DNA of 64,000 nt from Gnetum montanum (Eukaryota; Streptophyta; Gnetopsida; Gnetales; Gnetaceae): NCBI GenBank assembly GCA_015680685.1, contig MNCI01021389.1:478725-542724 (forward strand), read 5' to 3'. The notes below the pieces were generated by a model that saw only the letters and a program-made list of their open reading frames with translations, was not told where the DNA came from and made no database searches. Positions 44,767-54,906 of this stretch are shown one piece after another. Numbering within the stretch: position 1 is the stretch's first letter; each line of letters opens with the position of its first letter. The translations under genes and the position numbers were made by a program.

Positions 44767-45990
44767 TCATACCAAGGCTTCACGGTGCACCTAAGAAGTC
44801 ATCACTAGATCATACAGACTTAAGGATGTTTTTTTTTGTTTTAGCACCTGTGTGACCTGAGTTAGGGCACTGGCTAAGTCTTTACTGTTTGGTATGTTTG
44901 TTGAGACTTGGTCCATTGGACCCAACAGCTGTATCTCTTGTGGAATGGCTTTCGTGTGGTCTGATGTGACGTTTGGGTTTGATGTATTTGTCATTCCTGA
45001 TGTTCTGATTTTGTGACTTGTGCTCAGCTTGTCGGTTGTCAGAGCCATAGGTACAGCGTTTAAGGGAGTGGGTTTTGGTGGCCCCAATTCAAGACTTCGA
45101 CGTTCCTCTTCCAACCGTTCCCTGGTAAGTTTGTCGGCGAGACGTTCTCACGAAGGTCGTGGAGGAACTGTTGGAGCTTGAACATTAGGTTGTTTTGGGA
45201 CACGGATTATGAATGGAGTGGGTTGGGATTGCGGTTGAACTGTTGGAGGTGGTCGTGTGTCAGGATGTTTAGGCATCCTGATGACGAACGGGGTTGGTTT
45301 GGTTTGCGGTTGAGGAGTAGGGGGTTGAAGATCAGGGTGTTTGGGTATCCTGATTATGAAGGGAGTTGGTTGGTTTTGTGTTGGTACCTCCGTGGTTGCG
45401 ACCGCGGGTGGCACCTGGACCACAAAGGGAGTGGGTCGGGTAGGTGGTTGTACATTTACGGTTGCATTGACAAGGGGTATATGAACGATGAATGGTTTTG
45501 TAGGTGTAGGCAGATTGTATGTGGGTTATGAAGGTTGTGGGGATGATGTTGACGCTATAGGAGGAACATGAATCATGAAAGGTTTTTTGGGCATTCCTTG
45601 CTCATTTCCGATATGGATTGTGTTAATGACGTAAGGAGCTTCCTTAGTATTAAGGGGATCTATGTACACGCCCATAGAATGATTTTGCGGTTTAACTGGG
45701 TTGGCATCATCAAATGTTACTTCACCCCTATCAATCATACGTTGTATGTCTTGTTTGAGAGTGAAACAATAATCAGTATCATGCCCATTCTGTTGATGGT
45801 ACTTGCAAAATCGATCTAATCTAAAGCCTCTTGGAATAGGAGGCTCATTTGGAGTTGCCAAGCTTGGGTTTTGGGCCAATTTGCAGAATTGGTCATGCCT
45901 CTGGGCTGCTGCTGGATACAGCTGCTTGTGTTTAATGGCCCCAACCTTCAAAAGTTAATCTAACAACTGAGAAGGCTTCGTGGGGAGTGG
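44767..45990 (-). pseudogene. R gag C-terminus: zinc knuckle and repeated Pro-rich linker
   Basis: At about 45740-45830 the frame reads RFCKYHQQNGHDTDYCFTLK followed by IQRMIDRGEV, the CX2HX5HX5C-type knuckle of Tat elements. Downstream to 45148 is a linker with six copies of a PTPFIIRIPKHPD-like motif (variants MIHVPP, IVHIP, VVQVP). It then continues through an Arg/Glu-rich helix (ERLEEERRSLELG) and a Thr/Ser-rich stretch to the protease. Three stops interrupt it. The repeats have no assigned role. Confidence 0.75.
45148..45600 (-). repeat. in-frame repeats coding PFIxRxPKHPD
   Basis: Six imperfect units of about 66-80 bp. All keep the reading frame and Pro-Phe-hydrophobic-hydrophobic-basic pattern, so they were maintained as protein repeats. 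Confidence 0.75.
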
Positions 45991-47604
45991 TGTTTATTGA
46001 GCAGGGTTTTTCCTCTCAAACGTACGTGCATGACCCGTGTTAGTATCTTGCGTGGTTGATGATTCAGGTGTGTGTGCGGGAGCAGTTCTCTCATAGTTAA
46101 TGGGGGAAGTAGGTGGTCTGCCTTGCTGTCCCATTCTAGTAGGTTGAGTTTCTACTACTGCTGCTACTGTTGCTTTAGCCTTTTCTTTATCTTTTTTAGT
46201 GTGTTGATTTTTGAAGGCTGAGTAAGCAGGGTCATGTCTATTTTGGGCTGCCTCTTCTATGTTTTTAATCTGTACAAAAGCTTGGCTTAGAGTGCTTGCA
46301 TTTAGGTAGTACAGTTTTGATTTGAAGAAATCATTCACGGCTCCCTTAAGGATCGTAAGAAGGTACGTTTCTGGGATTGGTTCATGAAGTTCATTGAGTG
46401 TGACACTCCATCTTTGGATAAATTTTTGTACAGGTTCAAGGGGTGCTTTTTTTACCTGTATCAAATTGTCCAAGGTTGCTTCAGGTTTCAGGTTGTATTT
46501 AAACTTGGTAACGAACTGGTGTAAGAGATCCTCCAAAGAGGATATGGAGTTACGAGGCAAGGCTTGGTACTAGTCTAATGCTCTGCCAGTAAGGGACATG
46601 GCGAACACACGCAAGATTACATGGGGCCAAGCTTGAAGCAACAAGCATTCTAGTCTAAATGTGACTAGATGGGCATTGGGGTCTCCTTCCCCATTGTATT
46701 TGGTTAGTTGAGGCAAAGAAACTCCTTTGGGCAAGGTCAGTGGTGGGACCGAAGAGCTAATAGGATCATCTTGGTAAAAGTCTAATACTTTAAGCTCTTC
46801 ATTGTTAGCGGTTTTGAGGCGTTTTACCTCATCAGCTAGTCCTTGCATCATTTTTTTAGCTTCAGCCCAGTCTTGGGTGCTAGGTAAAGGGGAAGGTTGG
46901 TTAGTTTGAGTGCCATACAAATTAGACTGCTGTACGGCTAGTGGGAATGATGATTGTTGAGTGATCGAAGGTTGCACTTGTGGCATATTTATAGTAGGTG
47001 CCACTAAGGGCGGCATACCGTAAGGTGTGGGTTGTTGTTGTTGTTGAGCAACAGGGGAAATCCATTGCCCAACTGTGGGTTGTGCATGAAGACTTTGTAC
47101 CTGGTGTTGTATTGGAGGAGCCAAGGGTGTGGCATGAATCTGTACTCGTGGGATGAAGTGTGTAGATATGGTAGTAGGTATAACATATGGCATCCCAATT
47201 ACTTGGGGTGGAAAAGTTGCTCCTACATTAATTTGAGAGAGGGGTTGTACTTGTAAGAGGGAGGGCAAGGTAGTAATTGGAGGGATAGTGGGGATGGGCA
47301 TAGTGAATTGAGAGTTGGTCATAGGGAGAGTGGGAATAAGACTAGACACTTCTTGTTGGGGCACGTGTGTTTGAGTGTTAAATGAATGGAGAGACATGGT
47401 ATCCCCATTGAAAGGGTGGAATAATGGATTCGCATAAGTATGTGGACTGAGAGTATGGTACAAATCCCTGTGTTTGGATTGAGCTCCGAAATCATCCTCC
47501 TCATCTCCGTTTTGAAGCTCTTCGATAGGTTGCCGCAAGGTTTGATCCCTTGCCATGAGGAGGTGGGTTATAAGTTCATGATGAGATTCTGAGAGAGGAA
47601 TCAC
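45991..47604 (-). pseudogene. R gag, N-terminal and core, nearly open
   Basis: Start ATG at 47604 (MIPLSESHHELITHLLMARD); 344 codons open, one stop, then 188 more. A Pro/Gln/Thr-rich region (residues about 60-235) is followed by a helix with AEAKKMMQGLADEVKRL. The gag core follows: LPQLTKYNGEGDPNAHLVTF, MSLTGRALDWYQALP, SSLEDLLHQFVTKFKYNL, APLEPVQKFIQRW and YLLTILKGAVNDFFKSKLY. This is the Tat/Ogre gag. Forms the particle. A candidate for very recent loss of function. Confidence 0.9.
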
Positions 47605-48340
47605 ATCGTATGCTGAGGGGATAAAGTTGTGTCCTCCCTTATAAATGAGCTCAAAATGTCATTTTGCTTCTATTTTCGCTCGATCAGTAGGTAGATTGGC
47701 TTGGATCTTTACATAGATGAAATTGTATTGTTTTGGGGTGAGAACTGTATAGGCGGGGTCTTTGCCTTGTAACCTAAGTGATCAACGAGTTGGTCCTTGA
47801 AGGTTCATCTCTCCAATGGTGACTATGGATTCAGTTGCGGTCACAGGATTTGGGACTTCAGCATTAAGGTCAGAGATGGGCAATGTTACTTTGATCCGGG
47901 AAGCTTCCATGTGTATAACTAGTTTGACTGGCTGAATTTATGTAAGCAGCGTATGTAAGGCTAGCTTGAGCGGACTGGGCTCAGTGTGAGTAAACTGGTC
48001 TGAGCGTAACCAAGCTCAGCATGAGTAAATCTGGTCTGAGCGTAACCAAGCTCAGCGTGAGTAAATCTGGTCTGAGCCTAGCCAAGCTCAGCGTGAGTAA
48101 ATCTGGTCTGAGCATAACCAAGCTCAGCATGAGTAAAAATGGTCTGAGCGTAACCACGCTCAGCGTGAGTAAAAATGGTCTGAGCGTGACCAAGCTCAGC
48201 GTGAGTAAAAATATGCAACGTGAGCAAGTCTAGCAAGAACAGGTTCAACGTAAATAAGGGTTTTAGTTTCAGCGCTTAATCTGTGCAACGTTTTGAATTG
48301 TGGGGAGACTAAGGTTTTATCAAATGGTAAGCAAGTGGCC
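47605..48340 (-). other. R leader
   Basis: About 735 bp between primer site and gag, including the 36-bp tandem array. No supported ORF. Some text near 47640-47900 reads as protein in broken minus frames and may be an upstream extension of gag. Confidence 0.5.
47984..48222. repeat. 36-bp tandem repeat, about 6.5 copies
   Basis: The unit starts CTCAGCGTGAGTAAATCTGG and ends TCTGAGCGTAACCAAG. It holds two GCGTRA words in tandem. Because 36 is a multiple of three, both strands stay open, which produces spurious 70-codon frames. Confidence 0.9.
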
Positions 48341-48359
48341 CTCCTTCTAGCGCTAATTT
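48341..48359 (-). other. R primer-binding site candidate
   Basis: Minus strand TTAGCGCTAGAAGGAGGG lies a few bases from the LTR end. It differs from the tRNA-Asp site of the P family; the tRNA is not identified. Confidence 0.45.
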
Positions 48360-48360
48360 T

Positions 48361-49670
48361 TGTACTGTCCGAAATCGTCGGTGTAAGGCTGGAAGGAAAC
48401 GAACACCGAAAGATATCTAGAGAGATACAGACGACCCTGCCTTCATGTGAGGGCAAGCTGGAAAAACAAAGGCAGAGTGCCTTGGATGGTTCGCACGCAG
48501 ATCAACCAAGGACTTCCCCGAGCGTACGTTGTTGCCTGCATTGGGGTTATCGTCACAAACGTAAAATAGAAAAAATAACATAGCGTAACAAACGTAATAG
48601 GGCGTAACGAACGTAACAGGATGTAAACATAAACAGAATGTATGCAAGAAGAAACAATAGAATGGAAAATGTAGAAAAATAAATCAGAATAAGACGATGG
48701 ATGGCAAAAATGAAACTGTATTGTATTAATTGACAAAAAACATGCACCGGTCAAAACATAGTTGCGTTGCAAGTCAGACGTCAAGCCCTGATGCGTGGTG
48801 TTTGCAAGCACTGGGAATCACGTGCGTATGGGCTTAGGATTTCTGGTTTCTTGCTAAATTTCTGCCAACATTTTCCAACCTTGTTTATGTGTTTGAACAG
48901 GGTATTTATCTACGTGTCTTGGGCATAGGAATGAATCAGATCAGTGGCTGCGAGATGCAAGAAAAACAGATCGCATGACAGGTGTACATGGGTAAACTAC
49001 GTTCTAGACCGGGTGCACTGTATCTTACAACGCAAGCTATCTTACGTGCATAGAAGCAGCGTAAGAGCTTGGCAAATTCACAAATTGTGAATCTTACAAT
49101 GAACATTAATAATGAATTCAAAATTTGATTTTGGCTTGCTTGGATCGGCTGTTGGATCTTGCCTTGGCGTGTTTTCGGCATGCGTCTGATATGTTTTGGG
49201 CCATTTTTGGCAGCTCACACTGGGCTCACACTATCAGCGTGAGCTGGGCGTGAGCAGTGGAAACAATGTATTTTTGAGCCCAAAATCAAGATTCTGAGGG
49301 CTGGGGACCTTGGGCAACCATTAGTGGAGGTCATGGGGGGTTCTTGTGTTCAATTTTGGCCTATTTTGGCTCAGTTTCGGGGCTCCAAAAGTTGGTGACG
49401 CTGAGCCTTACGCTGTGTAGCGTAAGAAAATGTAACCAAAGTGTATTTAGCGAAGACCAAGTATTTTGAGCGTGAAACCTTTGATTCTGGATGTCAAAAG
49501 GTGGTGCAGTTGCCTGTGGATCCCATGGGGACCTTGCCTATTGAATCATGAACCATTGGGAGCTGTTTCAGAGGCGTCCAAGTTTGGTCATGCTGTACTC
49601 ATGCTTGGGTAGCTGCATGACTTAACTTGGATCGTCTGAAAGTGCTAGGCCAAAATTTTGTGGTGTTTCA
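48361..49670 (-). repeat. R 5' LTR
   Basis: 1310 bp, TGTACTGTCC to GTGGTGTTTCA. Complete. Confidence 0.9.
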
Positions 49671-49675
49671 ACTAT
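49671..49675. repeat. R target-site duplication, right (ACTAT)
   Basis: Exact partner of 36789-36793. Q's LTR resumes directly after it with GTCAATGAGGCC. Confidence 0.9.
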
Positions 49676-49716
49676 GTCAATGAGGCCTAGTTGACACAAA
49701 AAATCACATTTCATCA
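49676..49716 (-). repeat. Q 3' LTR, remaining end
   Basis: GTCAATGAGGCC to TTTCATCA, the U3 start of Q. Confidence 0.85.
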
Positions 49717-49730
49717 TACCCCCATGACTA
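49717..49730 (-). other. Q 3' polypurine tract
   Basis: Minus strand TAGTCATGGGGGTA abuts the LTR. Confidence 0.75.
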
Positions 49731-49979
49731 AATGAAAACTCATCCTCGAGTTGTTTACAAAATTGAGAAGGTATCAGATTATTGACTAGCTGTTAACATA
49801 ACAAAACAAGATAAAATAGACATAACAAAATTGAGTGTCTAGTGTATGGATCAACACATTACAAAAAATTATGATGTTCATGACACAAAATTGAACATCA
49901 TGACATGATTCTTCAAAATTAGACAACCCATTCTTTGATGACATGAAGTTGCTGAAGAAGGTCAAATAGTCCCAAGCAG

Positions 49980-52816
49980 TGGTGGCTCCTAAGGTTCTAA
50001 GGAACCTTCACTAGCTTCAGGCACGTGGTGGCCAAGGCAGCTGTGGTTGTCCTACTACTACTACTATTTTAAGTGGAAGGTGAAAAGCATCCAGTAATGC
50101 CTTCATTTTCTTTTCTTTACTCCTAGGATCGTTCATGGTCCATGTAGCTTCGCCGATGTGGGTTGGAATTGGAATATCCCAAGGAAAAGGTAGAATTGGA
50201 AAGAGCTCCTTAACATTGACAAATCGCAAATTACTTGCACTCAATGTTGAACACTTGGAGTGTGTCTTGCAACTCTTGGTAGTTATTTATTCTTTTGGCT
50301 AGGTTCTCTACGACTAATATTTGGTTGGTAAATTTTTCCTTAAGAAGCTTGAGTTTAGCATTTGCCACTGTAAGTTTCTACTTGGTGTCTTTATGATTCT
50401 TGAACTCAGCCTTGTATAATAAGTATGAACTAGCCACTTGCTTTTCAAGCTCATACCGCAATCATCCGATAGTCATCATTGCTAGGTTTACATAGTAGAG
50501 GTTGGACAGATCGATGTATTTAGTCATCTCTTCAATCTATAACTCCTTCATGCAGATTTCTACCTTATTGTAGGCATCAATCCCATCAATGATGGGTTGC
50601 CACATTTCTCTACCTTACTGGAGTTGCTAGAGGGCTTCATTAACCTTTACCTTTGCTAGTTGGATATGTTTTTCATTCACCTGTTTCTGTAGGCCAACTT
50701 GGTCTATGTAATGATTTTTTACTTTTTTGAATTTCAAAGCCTCATTTTTCCAAGTGGTAATCTCGATGGTTGATTTCTGGCATAAGGTGCATATCTCTTT
50801 CATGGAGAGATTACAATTCTCTACTACCAATCTTCTCAATTTGGCATTTGCTCTGGCAAGTTGCTCCTACTATTGATGGATGAATTCTTTTAGTTGTTGT
50901 TTTTGCACATCAACATTCCACAAGCAATGGTTTTTTATAGTCAAGGTCTTATTTTCCTAGCAAATTTGCATCAAGTCCCTCTGTACTGAATGAGTTTATG
51001 CTTTTGCTATGGATTGATTCAAAACCACCATAATCATTTCTCCCTCAACCCACTTTAGCTATTCTTGAAGTTGCTGAAAAGCTTTGCCTCGTGTCAATGT
51101 AGCATTGATAAAAATAGGGTTGACAATTTGGGCATGCAATTCAACAACTTTTGTAGCCAAACATTGATTATGTGCTTGAGCTATTTTAAGTTTCCCTTCT
51201 AAGATGTGGCACTTGTTCTTTGCCTCCAGCAGCTTCGATTGGATTGTAGTGATGGTATCCGGAAAATCAATGATATTTAGAATTAGTTATCTAGTTCCCA
51301 CCAGTTGATCTAGTAGTTCTTCATGCTAGGCTACACTTAATCTCCTGTTGATTGTCCCTGCAGACATCTGCACATCTCTTAGTGCAAAAACATCTAGTTT
51401 AGGCATCGCATATGCATTTAATGCCTTAGTAATTTGATCAACAATGATCTTTGTAGTTGTTTCTTGCCTCTGGTGCTGAATCACCAATACAGTTACCTCC
51501 TCACCCTCCTCTAAGTGCACCGAAAAGGATGTGACATTCCTAGAGATTTTTGGGAATAGATTATGCTGAGAGAGAGACACTATCACCTCTCAGGTAGTTG
51601 GATTTGACCTCACAAGCAATTGTGTTCATTGGGTAGATAGCATTGATCCACCTTCCTCCATCTGGCTAATTGTGCGAGCCACTTCTTTAAGGTGACTTGT
51701 TGCAAGTCTATACACAGATGGGTCTCCACCAGTAGTTCCTACCTGCTACTCCTATTGTTGCAAGAGCTACTCTCAAATTTTTTGCATATGCTCATCCACA
51801 ATGTGGGCCTTCGGTGTTTGCTCATGAGTAGGTGGTGGAGGTCGTCATTGTTGCTCATCTTTTGTGGTCATGGTAGGTGTCTTATCTTTCATCATCTTAG
51901 CCCACAAAGCATTAGGAGCATGCCTAAGTGTATCATTTTCATAGCAAACTATCCCTACCATTTTGCATAATTTTATGATCGAGCAAGAAAAGGGTAGGGT
52001 TTTTCTTAAATGTTCATTCTTCTTGAAGCACTTCTCTGTCTCAAGATAAATTAGTTGTGGAGGATTTTCTGAAAATTTTTCACTTAGAAAGATGTGTGAT
52101 TAGGTGGAGAAGGCTGTCACCTTACTGGGCCTCACCATTGGATTTAGGTGGTAGGTCACTATCTTAAAATAGACTTGCTCTACCAGTGTGAGTGTGCCAA
52201 CCTCCTTGCGGTCAACCCCATAACATCACTAAGTTCATTTCTTCTTTGCTCTGTGATTGGCTTGCGTGAATAGTTCTACCAACTGTGTTCTTACATCTGG
52301 GAACCTAAGGGCCTACACAATGGCTTCTACTAAGCCAAACACTTGGATAATCTTGATTTTCATAGAAGCTCCAGCTTTCCTATTTCAAAAGAGATACGTT
52401 TATCCCATGTACCCCTCCCCACTAGAAGTGATGATTGGCCACATGGGAGAGGCTTGTAGTTGAGTTCTGATGTCTTCTAAAGCCTGTTCAAGGAATGTTT
52501 CAAAATTCAACTATTGGAGAATTGAGCGTTGGACCTCATGGCTCCCTACTATGTCAAGGTAGGTTTGAGTGAGTGTGACTTCTAGTCTAGGTATAGGGCC
52601 TAGTGCCTTGCCTCACTGTGAATGTTCAAATGTAGCTTCTTCTTTAGGAATCTATCAGACAGATTCCACCTCGACCTCATCTCTGAGAGGTCCTATTGCA
52701 TGGGTTGCCTTAGCCTATTCTTGGCCATGTTCTTGTTGGCCCCTTCCTCCTTTGGGTCATTTCTCCTATGGTTACAATGGTCCTTCCTCCTACGGTCTCT
52801 TTGGTCTTGGTGCCAT
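49980..52816 (-). pseudogene. Q aORF, full-length form
   Basis: ATG at 52816, aligned with A, B and P (MAPRPKRP at the start, a basic run). About 2.8 kb. Conserved block at about 52.40-52.50 kb (LNFETFLEQALEDIRTQL, SPMWPIITSSGEGYMG), then LPFSCSIIKLCKMVGIVCY at about 51.95 kb. A very long helix-prone middle follows (about 51.3-50.3 kb: KLLEAKNKCHILEGKLKIAQ, NEKHIQLAKVKVNEAL, LKLLKEKFTNQILVVENLAK), and finally a Trp/Met block IPIPTHIGEATWTMNDPRSK before the Pro-rich tail. Repeated heptad-like hydrophobics suggest a coiled coil of several hundred residues. No transmembrane segment. About two dozen stops. Role unknown; position is that of an env-like gene. Confidence 0.7.
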
Positions 52817-53085
52817 GTGTAACCACACATAACAATGGGTTAGCAAATATTATGTAAGTCAGAATGATTGGAATACCTTATCTCATAAGGAGGTTACACT
52901 TGGCTAAGGTGTGATTATGGCTAGATGGATTTAATATTTAATTATTAATTTAACCTTTGGTTTACCAAAGTTGTTGAAAGGGTTAAATTCTCAAAAATTA
53001 ATGATTTAATAACATTTTACCTCTTAACTCTTTGGGAAAGTTAGAAAATTTTTTAAAAAAATATCATCAAAACCTTGGGGTTTGC

Positions 53086-53100
53086 TACCGCCATGACTAG
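53086..53100 (-). other. polypurine-tract-like motif in Q spacer
   Basis: Minus strand CTAGTCATGGCGGTA, one base different from the 3' tract at 49717. Confidence 0.6.
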
Positions 53101-53254
53101 GAGCTTACCTCCGGTAACTATAGGATCGAAGAATAGGGTGATTTGGATAAATAGTATGAGAGTTATAGGCTCAAGAAGGTTTTTGGGCTTTGAAAATGAT
53201 AAAAACTCCTTGGGCATTATGGACCAAATGTAAAAAATTCGAAGTGTTCAACGA

Positions 53255-53345
53255 CATTTATACTATTTTTCCGTTGCATTGACAAGGCTTAGTCAATGCG
53301 ATTAGCTATGTCGACGGGGCCTAGTTGACCACCATTGACTTTCGT
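53255..53345 (-). promoter_or_regulatory. internal promoter-like cluster in Q spacer
   Basis: On the minus strand GTCAACTAGGCCCCGTCGAC and CATTGACTAAGCC-type repeats are followed by AAAAATAGTATAAATG. The same order, GTCGACTAGGCCCC repeats then TATAAATA, makes up Q's LTR promoter at 61891-62015. It lies about 440 bp upstream of the aORF start. Confidence 0.55.
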
Positions 53346-54187
53346 TGACTTGGTTAAGACTTGAAAATTACAAAGAGATTTTGAATGAAATTAGGATCAA
53401 ATGGAAGTCCAAACAGTTACAGACATGATGAGAATATGAGAAGAAGTTGTTGAAGTAACAAAAATTGAGAAATTTAAGAAAATGGAGAAAGAGGGTGAAA
53501 AATGAGAGATCAAGGAGCACACAATGGTTTACATAATGGAATATGCGAAAGATAGAATTGTAGTAATGTCTAATGTAAGGGACTTAATTAACCAAACCAA
53601 GAGATATGCAAGTGGGTCCTTCCCATAGTTGGCTCATGCCCTTGTTACCCTTGCATAATCTCAGCTAAGGAGTTTGTGGGCCCCATAGTTGATTAATGGT
53701 AATGAAAAGTTAAGGACTAACCAAAAAGAATCTATCCAACTCAAAAACATCAAACTAAGACATAGAGCATAACATAGAACTCGGTAGTGAGGTGAGGTGT
53801 GGCAACAAGCATGGATGATGGAGAAGGTGGAATGGAATCCTGAATTGAGGTCATAAGAAGTCCCTTTTGGAGTTTGTGTTTAAAATGTCCTAAGAAGATC
53901 CATCCTTAGTCTAGACCAAAACTAGTCACTGTTAGTGACTTTGCATCATCACTCTAAGATTGATCCATCTCCTTGAGATACAAGAGTGCTTCCAAAAAAC
54001 AACCACCATTCCATAAAGAAAAGAAAAGAGAAGTAGGAAGTGAGAGAGGGCCTTAGTTAGAGGGGACCTTCAAGCATGGATGCATGTCTTTCTAGTCCCA
54101 TAACTAGTGCTTGTAGCCTGTTTATTTGTATAAGAGGTGTGCTTTGAATTTCCATCATGTTTTTTTATATATACTTATTTTTAAATA

Positions 54188-54211
54188 TTATATATATATA
54201 TATATATATAT
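54188..54211. repeat. (TA)n microsatellite
   Basis: A pure TA run of about 24 bp. Confidence 0.95.
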
Positions 54212-54890
54212 GAATGGAAACCACACCATGCAAAGACTTTATTTGACTTCTTGGAGTGGTTGAAATGCAATGGTAAGAAGTTGATGAAAAATACTCAGGC
54301 ACTCAAGCAAGTAGAAGAGTACAAAGAGTATTGAGTTCCTTTGAAGTCACATCCTCTAAAAACCTTTGAATCCTTCCCAATTTCGGAACTACCAAGGTCA
54401 CCAATTGATTAAAAGTTTCTTTAATGGAAAGGACCTCAAATTCCCAGAACAAGGAAAATCATAGAGTTTATTGGATGGGTGGATGACATGGACTCACTAC
54501 CTATTCCATGGAAAATAAACCATGTCATAGTCATTAGACATCAGAATTCAAGAATAAAAACCAGACATTGACAATCACAACATTAAGCATAAGTCATCAT
54601 CAGTAAACAATAATAGTGACATTATGTCTTATAGTAATAAACCACTTTTATTAGCAAAAATAATGAAAAGTCACACTCAAACAAAACAAAACAAGGTAAA
54701 ATATATAAGAAAGTGTAAAATAATCAAGAAAGGTTTAAATATACTAATGATGGTGCAAAATAAAAAATGGTGAAAATTGAAAGAAATTGAAAATAAAAAT
54801 TTGTAAAATATATAACTTATAAAATAAAAAATGTGGAAAAAAAAGTAGAAAAATTGAGAAGCCATATGGATTATTAGCATAGATGACCAT

Positions 54891-54906
54891 CTCCCCCATG
54901 ACTATG
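54891..54906 (-). other. polypurine-tract-like motif after Q integrase
   Basis: Minus strand CATAGTCATGGGGGAG, identical over 14 bases to P at 23952. Confidence 0.65.

Larger units (their letters stand above)
36794..49670 (-). mobile_element. Element R: Tat/Ogre-like LTR retrotransposon, pol truncated
   Basis: LTRs at 36794-38045 (gap-truncated) and 48361-49670, with ACTAT duplications inside Q's 3' LTR. Minus-strand order: 5' LTR, PBS candidate, leader with a 36-bp tandem repeat, gag, a long Pro-rich linker, DDGA-type protease (43883-44766), a 3.6-kb non-coding block, reverse transcriptase to just past YVDD (40267 to about 39205), then non-coding DNA. RNase H and integrase are missing. The zinc knuckle spacing, DDGA protease, YVDD box and the non-coding interval between protease and reverse transcriptase fit the Tat/Ogre lineage. 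More GC-rich and better preserved than its hosts. Confidence 0.85.
52817..54906 (-). other. Q spacer between integrase and aORF
   Basis: About 2.1 kb, non-coding, matching the spacers of B and P. Holds an LTR-like GTCGAC repeat cluster (53271-53345), a TATA block (53255-53264), polypurine-tract-like words (53086-53100 and 54891-54906) and (TA)n at 54188-54211. The A/T-rich frames at 54.68-54.95 kb are low-complexity artefacts. Confidence 0.65.

Noticed and set aside
45178-45531. 117-codon plus-strand frame rich in Trp and Arg
   Set aside because: It is antisense to the repeated Pro-rich gag linker; the repeat keeps the opposite strand open.
47984-48222. CRISPR-like regular array
   Set aside because: It is a simple head-to-tail repeat with no unique spacers, in plant retroelement leader sequence.
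47981-48233. 70-codon frames on both strands in the leader of R
   Set aside because: They are produced by a 36-bp tandem repeat whose length is a multiple of three.
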